Shown: in pieces, positions 43,884 through 57,014 of the stretch
Layout: each line of letters starts with the position of its first letter
How positions within the stretch are numbered: position 1 is the stretch's first letter
From: Bradyrhizobium sp. 1
GTDB lineage: Bacteria; Pseudomonadota; Alphaproteobacteria; Rhizobiales; Xanthobacteraceae
Length of the DNA stretch: 64,000 nt
Assembly (NCBI RefSeq): GCF_023073315.1
Contig: NZ_JADPJH010000034.1
Coordinates: 346,227 to 410,226, forward strand
Reading direction: 5' to 3'
Position numbers and translations under genes: made by a program
Notes under the pieces: model-generated
The model's input: the letters and a program-made list of their open reading frames with translations, nothing else
Told to the model about the DNA's origin: nothing
Databases searched by the model: none

Positions 43884-45776
43884 CTATTTCGCCTGCTCGA
43901 GCTTGGCCGCCTTGGCTTGGTCGGACCACCAGATATCAGGAGCGCCGACGCCGTTGGCATAACGCGGCAGCTTCTGCGGATGAGCGAACTGATCCCAGTA
44001 AGCGAGCCTGTGCGTCTTGTTATACCACTGCGGCACCCAATAGCGGCCAGCGCGGAACAGGCGATCGAAGGCGCGGCAGGCGACGGTCAAATCCTCGCGG
44101 TTTTCGGCCGCCATGATCTTCTCGATCATGGCGTCGATCGCGGGGCTGGCAACGCCCGCAAGATTGTACGAGCCCTTGGTCGCCGCAACCTGCGAGGAGA
44201 AGAACGAGCGCATGGCGTCGCCCGGCGTCGCCGACATGCTGAAGCGCTGGATCGTCATGTCGAAGTCGAATTCTTCCTGGCGCACCTTGTATTGCACGGC
44301 ATCAACAAGACGCACGCTCGCTTCGATGCCGAGCGTGCCCAGGTTCTTGACGTAAGGCGCGTGGTGGGGCTGGAACGAAGGCTCGTCCAGCAGGAACTCA
44401 ATTTTGAAAACTTCACCGTTCGGCAGTACCCGTTTGCCGTCCTTGATGGGCAGGCCGGCCTCGGTCAGCAATTGCTGCGCCTTGCGGAGCAGGCTGCGGT
44501 CCTGCCCGGAGCCGTCCGAGACCGGAGGCGAAAATGGTGCAGCGAACACTCCGTCTGGCACCTGGCCACGGAACGGCTCCAGCAGCTTCAGCTCCTCCGG
44601 CGGGGGAGGTCCGTCGCTCGCCATCAGGTCGGAATTCTGGAACGGCGACACCGTGCGGGCATAGGCGCCGTACATGATGGTCTTGTTGGTCCACTCAAAG
44701 TCGAAAGCGTTGGTCAGGGCCTCGCGCACGCGCGGATCTCTGAACTTGTCGCGCCGTGTGTTGATGAACCAGCCCTGTGCACCGGATGGCGTCAGGTCGG
44801 GCACGATCTCCATCTTGACACGTCCGTCCTTCACGGCCGGGAAGTCGTAGCGCGTCGCCCAGATGCGCGAGGTGAATTCTTCCCGGTAGAGGTAGTTCTT
44901 GCCGGTGAAGCCTTCGAAGGCAACATCGCGGTCACGATAGAACTCGTAGCGCACGATGCCAAAATTGTAGCTGCCGCGACAAGGCGGCAGATCGGTGCCC
45001 CACCACTCTTTGACCCGCTCGAACTCGATGTAGCGATTGGCCTCGAACCTGCCGACCCTGTACGGGCCCGAGCCCAGCGGGATGTCGAGGGAGGTTTCGT
45101 CGAACGGCCGAGACGCATAGTAAGCCTTCGAGAAGATCGGCAGCCCCGCGACATAGAGCGGAACGTCGCGTGCGCGCCCCTTGGCGAAGGTGACGACCAG
45201 CGTCGCGTCATCGACCGCCTCGGCGCTGACCATGTCGCGCATCTGCACGATGATCAGCGGATGGCCCTTAGTCTTCAGCGACGTCAGCGAAAACGCCGCG
45301 TCGTGTGCGGTGAGCTTGCTGCCATCGTGAAACTTCGCCTCGGCCCGCATCGTGAAGCGATAGGCGAGCTTGTCCGGCGATATCTGCACGGATTTGGCGG
45401 CAAGCCCGTACATCGCATCGGGCTCGTCGTTGGCGCGCACCATCAGCGGCGCGAACGTCATGTCCATGCCTTGCGCGCCGTCGCCCTTCAGGATGAAGGC
45501 GTTGAGCGAGTTGAAGGTCTGGTAGGACTGGTTGTAGGCGCGCACCGAGGGAATGAGCGAAAACGTGCCGCCCTTCGGCGCGTCGAGATTGACGTAGTCG
45601 AAATGATGGAAGTCGGCGGGATATTTGAGATCGCCGAACGCCGAGATGCCGTGGGCCTCTGCCGACACTTCCGACGCCGCCGCGCCGCGCGGCAGGGCAG
45701 CGCTAAGCGCGCCGCCGGCCCCTAAGGCCAGCACATGCCGGCGTGAAAGCTGCGCCATGCGGGGAGTATCCTTCAC
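43884..45776 (-). CDS. yejA: Extracellular peptide-binding protein (YejA-like), second tandem copy
   Basis: Periplasmic SBP family 5 protein, 630 aa, with a Tat signal (LSRRHVLALGAGGALSAALP, cleavage near AAA). The YejA-type opening ISAFGDLKYPADFHHFDYVNLDAPKGG and the WGTDLPP, FEWTNKTIMYGAYARTVSPFQNS segments are visible. It overlaps its paralogue upstream by 4 bp and is followed by yejB after 2 bp. Having two binding proteins for one transporter should widen the peptide range. Which copy is the functional YejA equivalent is uncertain. Confidence 0.92.
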   Translation of the reverse strand: MKDTPRMAQLSRRHVLALGAGGALSAALPRGAAASEVSAEAHGISAFGDLKYPADFHHFDYVNLDAPKGGTFSLIPSVRAYNQSYQTFNSLNAFILKGDGAQGMDMTFAPLMVRANDEPDAMYGLAAKSVQISPDKLAYRFTMRAEAKFHDGSKLTAHDAAFSLTSLKTKGHPLIIVQMRDMVSAEAVDDATLVVTFAKGRARDVPLYVAGLPIFSKAYYASRPFDETSLDIPLGSGPYRVGRFEANRYIEFERVKEWWGTDLPPCRGSYNFGIVRYEFYRDRDVAFEGFTGKNYLYREEFTSRIWATRYDFPAVKDGRVKMEIVPDLTPSGAQGWFINTRRDKFRDPRVREALTNAFDFEWTNKTIMYGAYARTVSPFQNSDLMASDGPPPPEELKLLEPFRGQVPDGVFAAPFSPPVSDGSGQDRSLLRKAQQLLTEAGLPIKDGKRVLPNGEVFKIEFLLDEPSFQPHHAPYVKNLGTLGIEASVRLVDAVQYKVRQEEFDFDMTIQRFSMSATPGDAMRSFFSSQVAATKGSYNLAGVASPAIDAMIEKIMAAENREDLTVACRAFDRLFRAGRYWVPQWYNKTHRLAYWDQFAHPQKLPRYANGVGAPDIWWSDQAKAAKLEQAK

Positions 45777-47674
45777 GACTTCTTTGCGATCCGCGCCGCC
45801 TTGTCTGCGTCATACCACCAGACGAACGGGAAGCCCGACTGACCGTACTTGGGCAATTCCGCGGGCCGGCCGAAGCGATCCCACCGCGCGGTGCGCACCT
45901 TCGGATAATTCCATTGCGGCACGACATAGTGATTCCAAAGCAGCACGCGGTCGAGCGCCTTGGTGGCTACGACGAGGTCGTCGCGATCCCTGGCGTAGAT
46001 CACCCGCTCGATCAACTTGTCGATTGCCGGATTCTTGATGCCGGCAATGTTACGCGAGCCGGCGATGTCGGCCGTTTTCGACGACCAGAACTCGCGCTGC
46101 TCGTTGCCCGGCGATTGCGACTCGCCCCATGAGTTGGTGATGATGTCGAAATCCCACTCGCGGGTCCTGTTCTCGTACTGGGTCGGATCGACCGTCCGCA
46201 CGCTGACGGCAATACCGAGCCGCTCCAGCGACGGTTTGTAGAACAGCGTGATCCGCTCGAAGCTCGGATCCGAGTTCAGCAATTCCAGGGCGAACTGGGC
46301 CCCTGTCTTGACGTCGATCAGCTTGCGGTCGCGCACCTCGTAGCCGGCTTCCTTGAACAGGCGCAGCGCCTCGCGCAGATTGTCGCGTACGGCTTCCGGA
46401 CTGCCGCCGACCGGATTGGTGTAGGCCGTCGTGAAGACTTCGGGCGGCACTTCGGCGCGGACGGTCTCGAGGATCTCGAGCTCCTTGCCCTGGGGCAAGC
46501 CGGTTGCCATCAGCTCGTCGATGCCATCGAAATAGCTGCTGATCCGCTTGTACTGACCGTAGAAGATCTGCTTGTTCATTTCCTCGAAGTCGAACGCGTA
46601 GTTGAGTGCACGGCGCACGCGGGGATCACTGAACTTGGCGCGGCGCAGGTTCGGCACGAAACCCTGCATGACGCCCGAACTGCGATTGGCAAACTCTTCG
46701 AGAATCACGCGCTTCTCGCTTACAGCCGGGAAATCGTAGGCGGTCGCCCAGTTCTTCGCGCTGTTCTCGGTGCGCCAATCTACCTGATCGGCCTTGAAAG
46801 CCTCGATCGCCACGGTGGCGTCGCGGAAATATTCGTAGCGCAGCTCGTCGAAATTATTGCGGCCAACGTTGGCGGCGAGGTCACGGCCCCAATAATCCTT
46901 GACGCGCTCGAGCGCGATCGAGCGCCCGGCAACGAACTCCTTGACCCTGTAGGGGCCGGACCCGAGCGGCACTTCGAGCGTGGTCGCGGAGACATCGCGC
47001 TTCCGGCCCTGCGCGTCCGTCCCCTCCCACCAATGTTTCGGCAGAACCGTGAGCTGCCCGACGATCTGCGGCAGCTCGCGATTGCCAGGTGCGTCGAACA
47101 CGAACTTCACCTCGCGCTCGCCGACCTTCTCGGCCTTCACGACATGGCTGTAATAGGCCGAGTACATCGGGTGGTGCTTCTTGAAGGATTCGAGGGAGAA
47201 GATCACGTCCTCCACGGTGACCGGCTTGCCGTCGTGCCATTTGGCCTCGGAGCGCAAACGATAGGTGACGAAGGAAAAATCGTCGGGATGGCTGACGGCT
47301 TCGGCGAGTGCGCCGTATTCGGTCGAGACTTCGTCGAGCGCGGGCGTCGTGAGGGATTCATAGATGAATGCCACGGCACCGGCGACTTGCCCCTTCACGC
47401 CGGAGACCACGATGTTGAAATTGTCAAAGGTGCCGACGGCGATCTGGCGCGCAACGCCGCCCTTGGGCGCGCCCGGATTGACGTAGTCGAAGCGCTTGAA
47501 GTCGGCGGGGTATTTGACCTTCCCGAACAGCGACAGCGCATGCCGCCACGGCAGCTCGCCTGCCGATTGCGCCGCAGCCGCACCCACGACGGGGACGCCC
47601 GCTACGGAACCAAGAACGGGGAGCGCCGCGGCAGCGGTGCCGGTGAGCAGGAGATCGCGTCGGGTAATGGCCAA
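45773..47674 (-). CDS. yejA: Extracellular peptide-binding protein (YejA-like), first tandem copy
   Basis: 633-aa periplasmic SBP with a Tat signal (MAITRRDLLLTGTAAAALPV). It shares with the next gene the LFGKVKYPADFKRFDYVNPGAPKGG opening, the GSGPYRV-F-R-I-ERVKDYWG middle and the FDFEEMNKQIFYGQYKRISSYF segment, but differs over most other parts, so the duplication is old. It starts the Yej operon; the upstream 211 bp hold its promoter and the hairpin that ends cycM. Confidence 0.92.
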   Translation of the reverse strand: MAITRRDLLLTGTAAAALPVLGSVAGVPVVGAAAAQSAGELPWRHALSLFGKVKYPADFKRFDYVNPGAPKGGVARQIAVGTFDNFNIVVSGVKGQVAGAVAFIYESLTTPALDEVSTEYGALAEAVSHPDDFSFVTYRLRSEAKWHDGKPVTVEDVIFSLESFKKHHPMYSAYYSHVVKAEKVGEREVKFVFDAPGNRELPQIVGQLTVLPKHWWEGTDAQGRKRDVSATTLEVPLGSGPYRVKEFVAGRSIALERVKDYWGRDLAANVGRNNFDELRYEYFRDATVAIEAFKADQVDWRTENSAKNWATAYDFPAVSEKRVILEEFANRSSGVMQGFVPNLRRAKFSDPRVRRALNYAFDFEEMNKQIFYGQYKRISSYFDGIDELMATGLPQGKELEILETVRAEVPPEVFTTAYTNPVGGSPEAVRDNLREALRLFKEAGYEVRDRKLIDVKTGAQFALELLNSDPSFERITLFYKPSLERLGIAVSVRTVDPTQYENRTREWDFDIITNSWGESQSPGNEQREFWSSKTADIAGSRNIAGIKNPAIDKLIERVIYARDRDDLVVATKALDRVLLWNHYVVPQWNYPKVRTARWDRFGRPAELPKYGQSGFPFVWWYDADKAARIAKKS

Positions 47675-47835
47675 ATCAACATTCCAGTCTTGAAGGAGGT
47701 CACCCCTTTAAGGGCCCAATATAGGCGAGGTTTCGACGGAATATGTTGCTTTTTCCTCATCTTGGAAGCCCGGCCAGCCTATCCGATGCGGCCAAACGCC
47801 CCGATAACGACATCGCGAGGCTCGGATACGGAAAC

Positions 47836-47857
47836 GGCCAGGCTTTGAGGCCTGGCC
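47836..47857 (-). terminator. Hairpin downstream of cycM
   Basis: GGCCAGGC (47836-47843) pairs perfectly with GCCTGGCC (47850-47857) over a 6-base loop. On the minus strand the stem is followed by GTTTCC, a weak T-tract. Its position 29 bp after the cycM stop supports a terminator role. Confidence 0.55.
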
Positions 47858-47885
47858 GCATATTCCAAAGCAGGATTTTGAAGCC

Positions 47886-48434
47886 TTACTTCGCCGCGGT
47901 GGGCAGCGGCTTCGGGCTGTCGGAGAGGCTGTTCAGATAGGCGATGACATCGGCGCGCTCGCTATCCTTCTGGATGCCAGCAAAGCCCATCGCGGTGCCG
48001 GGAATGTCGCCCTTCGGATTGGCGATGAACTTGTTCAGTTCGTCGATGGTCCAGGTGCCGCCCTTGGCCTTCATCGCAGCCGAGAAGTTGAAGCCGCGGC
48101 CTTCGCCGCGGTGGTCGCCAACGATGCCAAAGAGGTTCGGGCCGACGCGATTCGGGCCGCCCTTCTCAAAGGTGTGGCAGGCGCCGCACTTCTTGGCGGC
48201 GGCAGCGCCCTTTTCGACGGAAGCGGTCTGGAGCAGCTTTTCGATAGGCTCGGACGGCGCAGCAGCGACGGCGCCACCCTTGTCGCCGGCCTCTTCCTTC
48301 ACCGCGATCTCGAAGCCCGGCTTTTCCGGCATCTTGGGCGAGAATAGCGCCTGGGCGGTGAAGCTCGTCACCAGCAGGATGAGACAGGTGCCGAGCACGG
48401 CACCGAGAATCTTGTTGAGTTCGAAAGAGTCCAT
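47886..48434 (-). CDS. cycM: Membrane-anchored c-type cytochrome CycM
   Basis: Class I cytochrome c tethered to the periplasmic face of the inner membrane, 182 aa. An uncleaved N-terminal anchor (about 9-30) leads to a Lys/Ala/Glu-rich linker and the heme domain: CGACH (Cys83, Cys86, His87), GPNLFGIVGDHRG, and axial Met149 in PGTAMGFAG. This layout equals CycM of Bradyrhizobium, known as electron donor from the bc1 complex to the aa3 oxidase. It is divergent from kdsB with 233 bp between. Confidence 0.94.
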   Translation of the reverse strand: MDSFELNKILGAVLGTCLILLVTSFTAQALFSPKMPEKPGFEIAVKEEAGDKGGAVAAAPSEPIEKLLQTASVEKGAAAAKKCGACHTFEKGGPNRVGPNLFGIVGDHRGEGRGFNFSAAMKAKGGTWTIDELNKFIANPKGDIPGTAMGFAGIQKDSERADVIAYLNSLSDSPKPLPTAAK

Positions 48435-48667
48435 TGCCGGCCAGGCCCCACACCGCAGTAAGGAAAAAGCGGCCAGGCGGCCGCCAGGACGAGCCTCAGA
48501 GAATCAAACGTTCCTTATTGTTTCCCCGAGTTTTGCCATTGAGATATCGGTTTGCCCGGGGTCTGGCAACCCGTATAAGCGACCCGGCTTTCAGCCCATC
48601 CCCACCCCATTTCTCGGTGCGGAAAACGCCCCGTTTCCAGGCCCTTGAACCCAAACCTTCGAACCCC

Positions 48668-49408
48668 ATGACCGATCCCCGCATCCTGGTGCTGATCCCG
48701 GCCCGCATGGCCGCCACCCGCCTGCCCGGCAAACCGCTCGCCGACATCGCGGGCCTGCCGATGATCGTGCATGTGATGCGCCGCGCCGAGGCCGCCGGCA
48801 TCGGCCGGGTCGCGGTGGCGACCGATACCGCCGAGATCGCCTCGGTAGTGACCGCTCATGGCGGTGAGGCCGTGATGACGCGCCCGGAGCACCCCTCCGG
48901 CTCCGACCGCATCCACGAGGCCATGCAGAAGCTCGATCCAGACCGCAAGGCCGAGATCGTGGTCAATCTCCAGGGCGATTTCCCGACCATCACGATCGAC
49001 AACATCCGCGAAGTGCTGCCGCCGCTGCAAGATCCGGCCGTGGACATCGCCACGCTGGCCTCGCAGATCCACACCGAGGAGGAGGACCTCGCGCCGAGCG
49101 TCGTAAAGGCGATCGGAACCTCGCTCGGGGGTAAGCGGATGCGTGCACTTTATTTCACCCGCGCGACCGCGCCGACCGGAGACGGACCGCGCTACCACCA
49201 TATCGGCCTCTACGCCTATCGCCGCGCCGCGCTGGAGCGCTACGTCTCCCTTCCGCCCTCACCGCTGGAATTGCAGGAGAAGCTCGAGCAGCTTCGGGCG
49301 CTGGAGGCCGGCATGCGCATCGACTTCACCATCGTCGACACCGTGCCACGAGGGGTCGACACGCCGGCGGACCTCGAGACCGCGCGCAGCCTCCTTTCCA
49401 AATCCTGA
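48668..49408 (+). CDS. kdsB: 3-deoxy-manno-octulosonate cytidylyltransferase KdsB
   Basis: Activates Kdo with CTP to CMP-Kdo for lipopolysaccharide inner core synthesis. 246 aa with IPARMAATRLPGKPLADIAG at the start (nucleotide loop), VAVATDTAEI, RPEHPSGSDRI, NLQGDFP (family NLQGDEP; here Phe replaces Glu in the metal loop, seen in some alphaproteobacteria) and the HIGLYAYRRAALERYV, KLEQLRALEAG end. The ATG at 48668 (MTDPRILVLIPAR) is family-like; the frame is open upstream but not conserved. It is 21 bp before pheA. Confidence 0.95.
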   Translation: MTDPRILVLIPARMAATRLPGKPLADIAGLPMIVHVMRRAEAAGIGRVAVATDTAEIASVVTAHGGEAVMTRPEHPSGSDRIHEAMQKLDPDRKAEIVVNLQGDFPTITIDNIREVLPPLQDPAVDIATLASQIHTEEEDLAPSVVKAIGTSLGGKRMRALYFTRATAPTGDGPRYHHIGLYAYRRAALERYVSLPPSPLELQEKLEQLRALEAGMRIDFTIVDTVPRGVDTPADLETARSLLSKS

Positions 49409-49429
49409 GCCGCTGTTACAAGGCCCGTC

Positions 49430-50275
49430 ATGAGCAAGATGAAAATCGCATTCCAGGGCGAACCCGGCGCCAATTCCCACATCGCTATCGTCGAGGCCTT
49501 TCCCGACGCCGAGCCGTTGCCCTGCGCCACCTTCGAGGACGCACTGTCGGCGATCTCCTCGGGTGAGGCCGATCTCGGCATGATCCCGATCGAGAACTCG
49601 GTCGCCGGCCGCGTCGCCGACATCCATCATCTGCTGCCGGCCTCCGGCCTTTTCATCATCGGCGAATGGTTCTTGCCGGTCCGCCATCAGTTAATGGCCG
49701 TGAAGGGCACCAAGCTCGAAGACATCAAGAGCGTCGAGAGCCATGTGCATGCGCTCGGCCAGTGCCGGCGCATCATCCGCAAGCTCGGCATCAAGCCAAT
49801 CGTGCACGCCGATACCGCCGGCAGCGCCCGTGACATCTCCGAGCGTAACGACAAGTCGGTCGCCGCGATCGCCTCGCGCCTCGCCGCAAAGATCTACGGC
49901 CTCGACATCCTCGCCGAGGACATCGAGGACGAGGCGCACAACACCACGCGCTTCGTGGTGCTGGCGCGCGAGCCGAAATGGGCGGCGCAAGGCTCCGGCC
50001 CGCTGGTCACGACTTTTGTCTTCCGGGTGCGCAACCTGCCCGCCGCGCTCTACAAGGCGCTCGGCGGCTTTGCCACCAACGGAGTCAACATGACCAAGCT
50101 CGAGAGCTACATGGTCGACGGCAATTTCTTCGCCACGCAATTTTATGCCGATGTCGACGGCCATCCCGACGACAAGGGCCTGGCGTTTGCGATCGAGGAG
50201 CTGAAGTTCTTCTCGCGAGAATTCCGCATCGTCGGCGTGTATCCGGGGCACCCGTTCCGCGCGACGATGGAGTGA
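49430..50275 (+). CDS. pheA: Prephenate dehydratase (phenylalanine biosynthesis)
   Basis: Converts prephenate to phenylpyruvate. Stand-alone dehydratase, 281 aa, without the chorismate mutase domain found in E. coli PheA. Motifs: FQGEPGANSHIA start, PIENSVAGRV, HALGQCRRII, and the catalytic TRF triplet (Thr173-Arg174-Phe175) in NTTRFVVL. The C-terminal ACT domain (about 195-275) contains LESYMVDGNFFATQFY, the ESRP-like site that binds phenylalanine for feedback control, here with variant residues. Start MSKMKIAFQG; a second ATG two codons in is possible. Confidence 0.95.
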   Translation: MSKMKIAFQGEPGANSHIAIVEAFPDAEPLPCATFEDALSAISSGEADLGMIPIENSVAGRVADIHHLLPASGLFIIGEWFLPVRHQLMAVKGTKLEDIKSVESHVHALGQCRRIIRKLGIKPIVHADTAGSARDISERNDKSVAAIASRLAAKIYGLDILAEDIEDEAHNTTRFVVLAREPKWAAQGSGPLVTTFVFRVRNLPAALYKALGGFATNGVNMTKLESYMVDGNFFATQFYADVDGHPDDKGLAFAIEELKFFSREFRIVGVYPGHPFRATME

Positions 50276-50278
50276 TCT

Positions 50279-50386
50279 CGTGTCCCGGACGCGCGAAGCG
50301 CGAGCCGAGACCCCAGTTTTTCCGGGTGATAGATGGGCCCCGGCTCAGCAGCGCATCACTGCGTGCTGCGCTGCGTCCGGGGCACG
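50279..50386. repeat. About 108-bp dispersed palindromic element between pheA and LLM gene
   Basis: Outer arms CGTGTCCCGGACGCG and GCGTCCGGGGCACG are near-complementary, with inner GC-rich arms (GAGCCGAGACC, GCCCCGGCTC) and a GCAGCGCATC/GCTGCG segment, so the whole folds into a long imperfect hairpin. It fills the gap between two convergent genes. Such elements are common between genes in Bradyrhizobium relatives and can serve as transcript ends. Confidence 0.7.
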
Positions 50387-50393
50387 ATAGTGT

Positions 50394-51407
50394 TTACGCG
50401 GCTGCTTCAAGCCCGAACGCCTCTGCCAGCAGCGAATACGACTTCTTTCGCGCGTCGTGGTCGTACACGGCCGTGATCACCATCAACTCGTCTGGCTTGC
50501 TCGCATCGATCAGCGGCTGGAGCTTCTTCTGCACGGTCGCCGGATTGCCGACGAACAGGCGCGAACGGTTGCGCGCCATCGAGGTACGCTCGGAATCCGT
50601 GTAGGGATAGGCCAGCGCCTCCTCGACACTCGGCAGCGGCAGATATTGGCCGCGGTCGCGGCGCAGCCGGTTGAGGTCGAAGGAGGTCGCAAGCTTTTCG
50701 GCCTCCTCATCCGTATCCGCCGCGATGGCGGCGACCGCGAGGATCGCGCGCGGGCTCGCACTCCAGGCCGAGGGCTGGAAGCGATTGCGATAGTGCACCA
50801 TCGCATCGATCGCGTCATGGGACGCGAAATGATGGGCGAAGGCGAAGCCCATGCCGACTTGGGCTGCCAACTCCGAGGAATAATCGCTGGAGCCGAGCAG
50901 CCAGATCGGCGGCAACGGCGTGTCATCGGGCATCGCGACGACGTTATGGTAGGGGTGCCCTGCGGGGAATTCGCGCGTCTGCCACAGGATCAATTCGTGC
51001 AGCCGCTCCAGAAAGTCATCGCCCTCGCGACGGTCGAGCCGGCTGCGGAGTGCGTACGCCGTGGCGCCGTCGGTGCCGGGCGCACGGCCCAGGCCAAGGT
51101 CGATACGGCCGGGAAACAGCGCCTCCAGCATCTTGAAGCGCTCGGCCACAACCAGCGGGGCGTGGTTGGGCAGCATCACACCGCCGGAGCCGACGCGGAT
51201 GTGCTTCGTCACCGCCGCGATCTGCCCGATCATCACGTCGGGCGCCGGGCTCGCCACCGAGGCGAGGTTGTGATGCTCGGCGAGCCAGTAGCGGACATAG
51301 CCGAGCCCGTCGACATGTCGCGCCAGATCGATGCTGTTGCGCAGCGCCGCGGCGGGTTTGGTGCCTGTGGTAACGACGGAGAGGTCGAGGACTGAGAGCG
51401 GGATCAT
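50394..51407 (-). CDS. LLM-class flavin-dependent oxidoreductase (luciferase-like)
   Basis: A 337-aa TIM-barrel flavin monooxygenase of the bacterial luciferase-like family, subgroup resembling E. coli YhbW (MsmeG-type). Opening IPLSVLDLSVVTTGT, RYWLAEHHNLASVASPAPDVMIGQIAA, GRIDLGLGRAPGTD and WLLGSSDYSSELAAQVGMGFAFAHHF are typical. FMNH2 would be supplied by a separate reductase not present nearby. Substrate unknown. Confidence 0.9.
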   Translation of the reverse strand: MIPLSVLDLSVVTTGTKPAAALRNSIDLARHVDGLGYVRYWLAEHHNLASVASPAPDVMIGQIAAVTKHIRVGSGGVMLPNHAPLVVAERFKMLEALFPGRIDLGLGRAPGTDGATAYALRSRLDRREGDDFLERLHELILWQTREFPAGHPYHNVVAMPDDTPLPPIWLLGSSDYSSELAAQVGMGFAFAHHFASHDAIDAMVHYRNRFQPSAWSASPRAILAVAAIAADTDEEAEKLATSFDLNRLRRDRGQYLPLPSVEEALAYPYTDSERTSMARNRSRLFVGNPATVQKKLQPLIDASKPDELMVITAVYDHDARKKSYSLLAEAFGLEAAA

Positions 51408-51805
51408 GGCGCGCTAACCTAGTGAAGGCCAGCGCGGCGGCAATGGGCCGACAGCGCAGGTCTGGCGTGTGCGCGACGCGAACCCTCTTGCCCGGCGGGG
51501 CCAGACCGTTGGGACGAGAGCTCGATACATCATATGAGATTCATACTGCCCACAACCTCGGTTCAGCTCTATTGATCGCCAGATTGCGTAAAAAACATTG
51601 ATTTTGCTAAATTATATCCAGATCCCATGACTTCCCACCATCGACTGAGACAGCACAATATTTAGCTTCCTATGCCATCCAGTGGGCCATTTCCCACGTC
51701 CGATGGGCTGTCGAAAAACCCCTCTTTGCCCTATCTTAGCCTCTCCCAATCTAGACCTGACCGCTGGCCGCCAAAACCTGGCGAGCCCCTGGAGTGAGTG
51801 GTGCC
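51408..51805. promoter_or_regulatory. 398-bp intergenic region before metF
   Basis: Divergent LLM gene on one side and metF on the other, so both promoters lie here. Bases 51530-51660 are strikingly AT-rich for this genome. I checked for SAM or SAH riboswitch cores and for a cobalamin-riboswitch box and found none I would call. A short pair of near-complementary CCCAC/GTGGG segments near 51681-51710 is the only structure noted. Confidence 0.35.
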
Positions 51806-52726
51806 ATGACAGATCTGACGATTCCTGCCCACGCCGACGGGCAAGACGGGCACCTGAAGCGGCCTGCGATCTCCTTCGAGTTCTTTCCGCCCAAGACCGA
51901 AGATATGGAGCGGAACCTCTGGGAGACCATCAACCGGCTGGCCCCGCTCGACCCGAAATTCGTCTCGGTGACCTATGGCGCCGGCGGCTCGACCCGTGAG
52001 CGCACCCATTCGACCATCGCCCGCATCCTGAAGGAAACTGCGCTGCTGCCGGCGGCGCATCTGACCTGCGTCGGGGCCTCGCGCGGCGAGATCGACGAGA
52101 TCGTCGACCGCTATCACGAGGTGGGGGTCCGCCACATCGTCGGTCTGCGCGGCGATCCCGCCGGCGGCATCGGCACGCTTTATTCCAGCCATCCCGACGG
52201 CTACCAGACGTCCGATGCGCTCGTTGCCGGCATCAAGAAGCGGCACGGCGATATCGAAGTCTCGGTCTCGGCCTATCCCGAGAAGCATCCTGAAGCGCGC
52301 GACTTCGACGCCGACATCGACACGCTGGAGGCCAAGGTCGATGCGGGTGCGACGCGCGCGATCACCCAGGTGTTCTTCGATAACGACCTCTACTACCGCT
52401 ATCTCGATCGCGTCCGCGCTCGCGGCATCAACATCCCCATCGTGCCGGGCATCATGCCCATGCACAATTTCAAGCAGGCGAGAGCCTTCGTCACCCGCGC
52501 CGGCACGTCCGTGCCGGACTGGTTCGCCGCGAAGTTCGAGGGCCTCGACGACGACGCCGAGACCCGCAAGCTGGTGGCCGCGACCGTTGCCGCCGGCCAA
52601 GTGCAGAAGCTCGCCAAGCACGGCGTCGACACCTTCCATTTCTACACCATGAACCGCGCCGATCTCGTGTTCGCGATCAGCCATTTGCTCGGCATTCGCG
52701 CCAAGAGCGCGCAGAAGGCGGCTTGA
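51806..52726 (+). CDS. metF: Methylenetetrahydrofolate reductase MetF
   Basis: FAD enzyme reducing 5,10-methylene-THF to 5-methyl-THF, the methyl donor for MetH. Motifs: ISFEFFPPKTEDME, VSVTYGAGGSTRERT, HLTCVGASRGEI, VGLRGDPAGGIG and ITQVFFDNDLYYRYLDR, PGIMPMHNF. 306 aa from ATG 51806; GGAG is 11 bp upstream, and an alternative GTG at 51794 would add four residues. It precedes metH by 6 bp, giving a dedicated methionine methyl-supply operon. Confidence 0.95.
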   Translation: MTDLTIPAHADGQDGHLKRPAISFEFFPPKTEDMERNLWETINRLAPLDPKFVSVTYGAGGSTRERTHSTIARILKETALLPAAHLTCVGASRGEIDEIVDRYHEVGVRHIVGLRGDPAGGIGTLYSSHPDGYQTSDALVAGIKKRHGDIEVSVSAYPEKHPEARDFDADIDTLEAKVDAGATRAITQVFFDNDLYYRYLDRVRARGINIPIVPGIMPMHNFKQARAFVTRAGTSVPDWFAAKFEGLDDDAETRKLVAATVAAGQVQKLAKHGVDTFHFYTMNRADLVFAISHLLGIRAKSAQKAA

Positions 52727-52732
52727 GATAAA

Positions 52733-56578
<3,846 letters not shown>

Positions 56579-57014
56579 AGGCGCCTCCAAGACAAAAATG
56601 AGAAAACAACCCCATGCACAGTAGGGATGGGGTTGAAAAGCTTCAGCAATTTCGCCTTACCCGAAAAAGACTTGCGCCGTCGGGCAAAACACCTGTATTG
56701 TTTCATCATCGCAGACCTCGCCCGTTGAACGCGTAGAGGCCTTCACGCGATGTCGTCATTGCGCGGGTCCGCCGCGAGGCGTGGCCCGATGACCGGCTCC
56801 GCGACGCAATCCAGAACCCTGCCACGGGGACAGACTGGATTGCTTCGCTGTGCTCGCAATGACGGAGTGTGGGCAACCAAGTCGCTCTCCAACTCACATC
56901 CCAGGGCGCTTCGCATTCTCGCGGCGCGTTGCGCCCCCGGCCCCGCAATGCCGTGAACGCAACGCGCGTTCGTCGCGACCAATGGCGACCGCCGCCGGAA
57001 CGCAAGGGAATCGG
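56579..57014. other. 436-bp intergenic region after metH with hairpin and repeat
   Basis: Contains a perfect 8-bp stem, AACCCCAT (56608-56615) with ATGGGGTT (56627-56634), probably the metH transcript end although no T-run follows on the plus strand, then the dispersed repeat at 56754-56864. The remainder, before the DUF3592 gene, shows no further gene. Confidence 0.55.
56754..56864. repeat. Dispersed palindromic repeat, family A copy 1 (longest)
   Basis: Begins CGTCATTGCGCGGGTCCGCC and ends GCTCGCAATGACG; inner arms CGCAATCCAG and CTGGATTGCTTCG. It shares the outer CGTCATTGCG/CGCAATGACG arms with the copies at 58804 and 62620 but has a different, longer left inner part. Confidence 0.8.

Noticed and set aside
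43917..45725. 602-codon plus-strand frame opposite the second yejA-like gene
   Set aside because: Shadow of a clear binding-protein gene in a tight operon; composition is Arg/Val/Leu-biased without motifs.
51408..51805. SAM-II or SAH riboswitch before metF
   Set aside because: I looked for the conserved cores and found no matching arrangement; only short GTGGG/CCCAC pairs.
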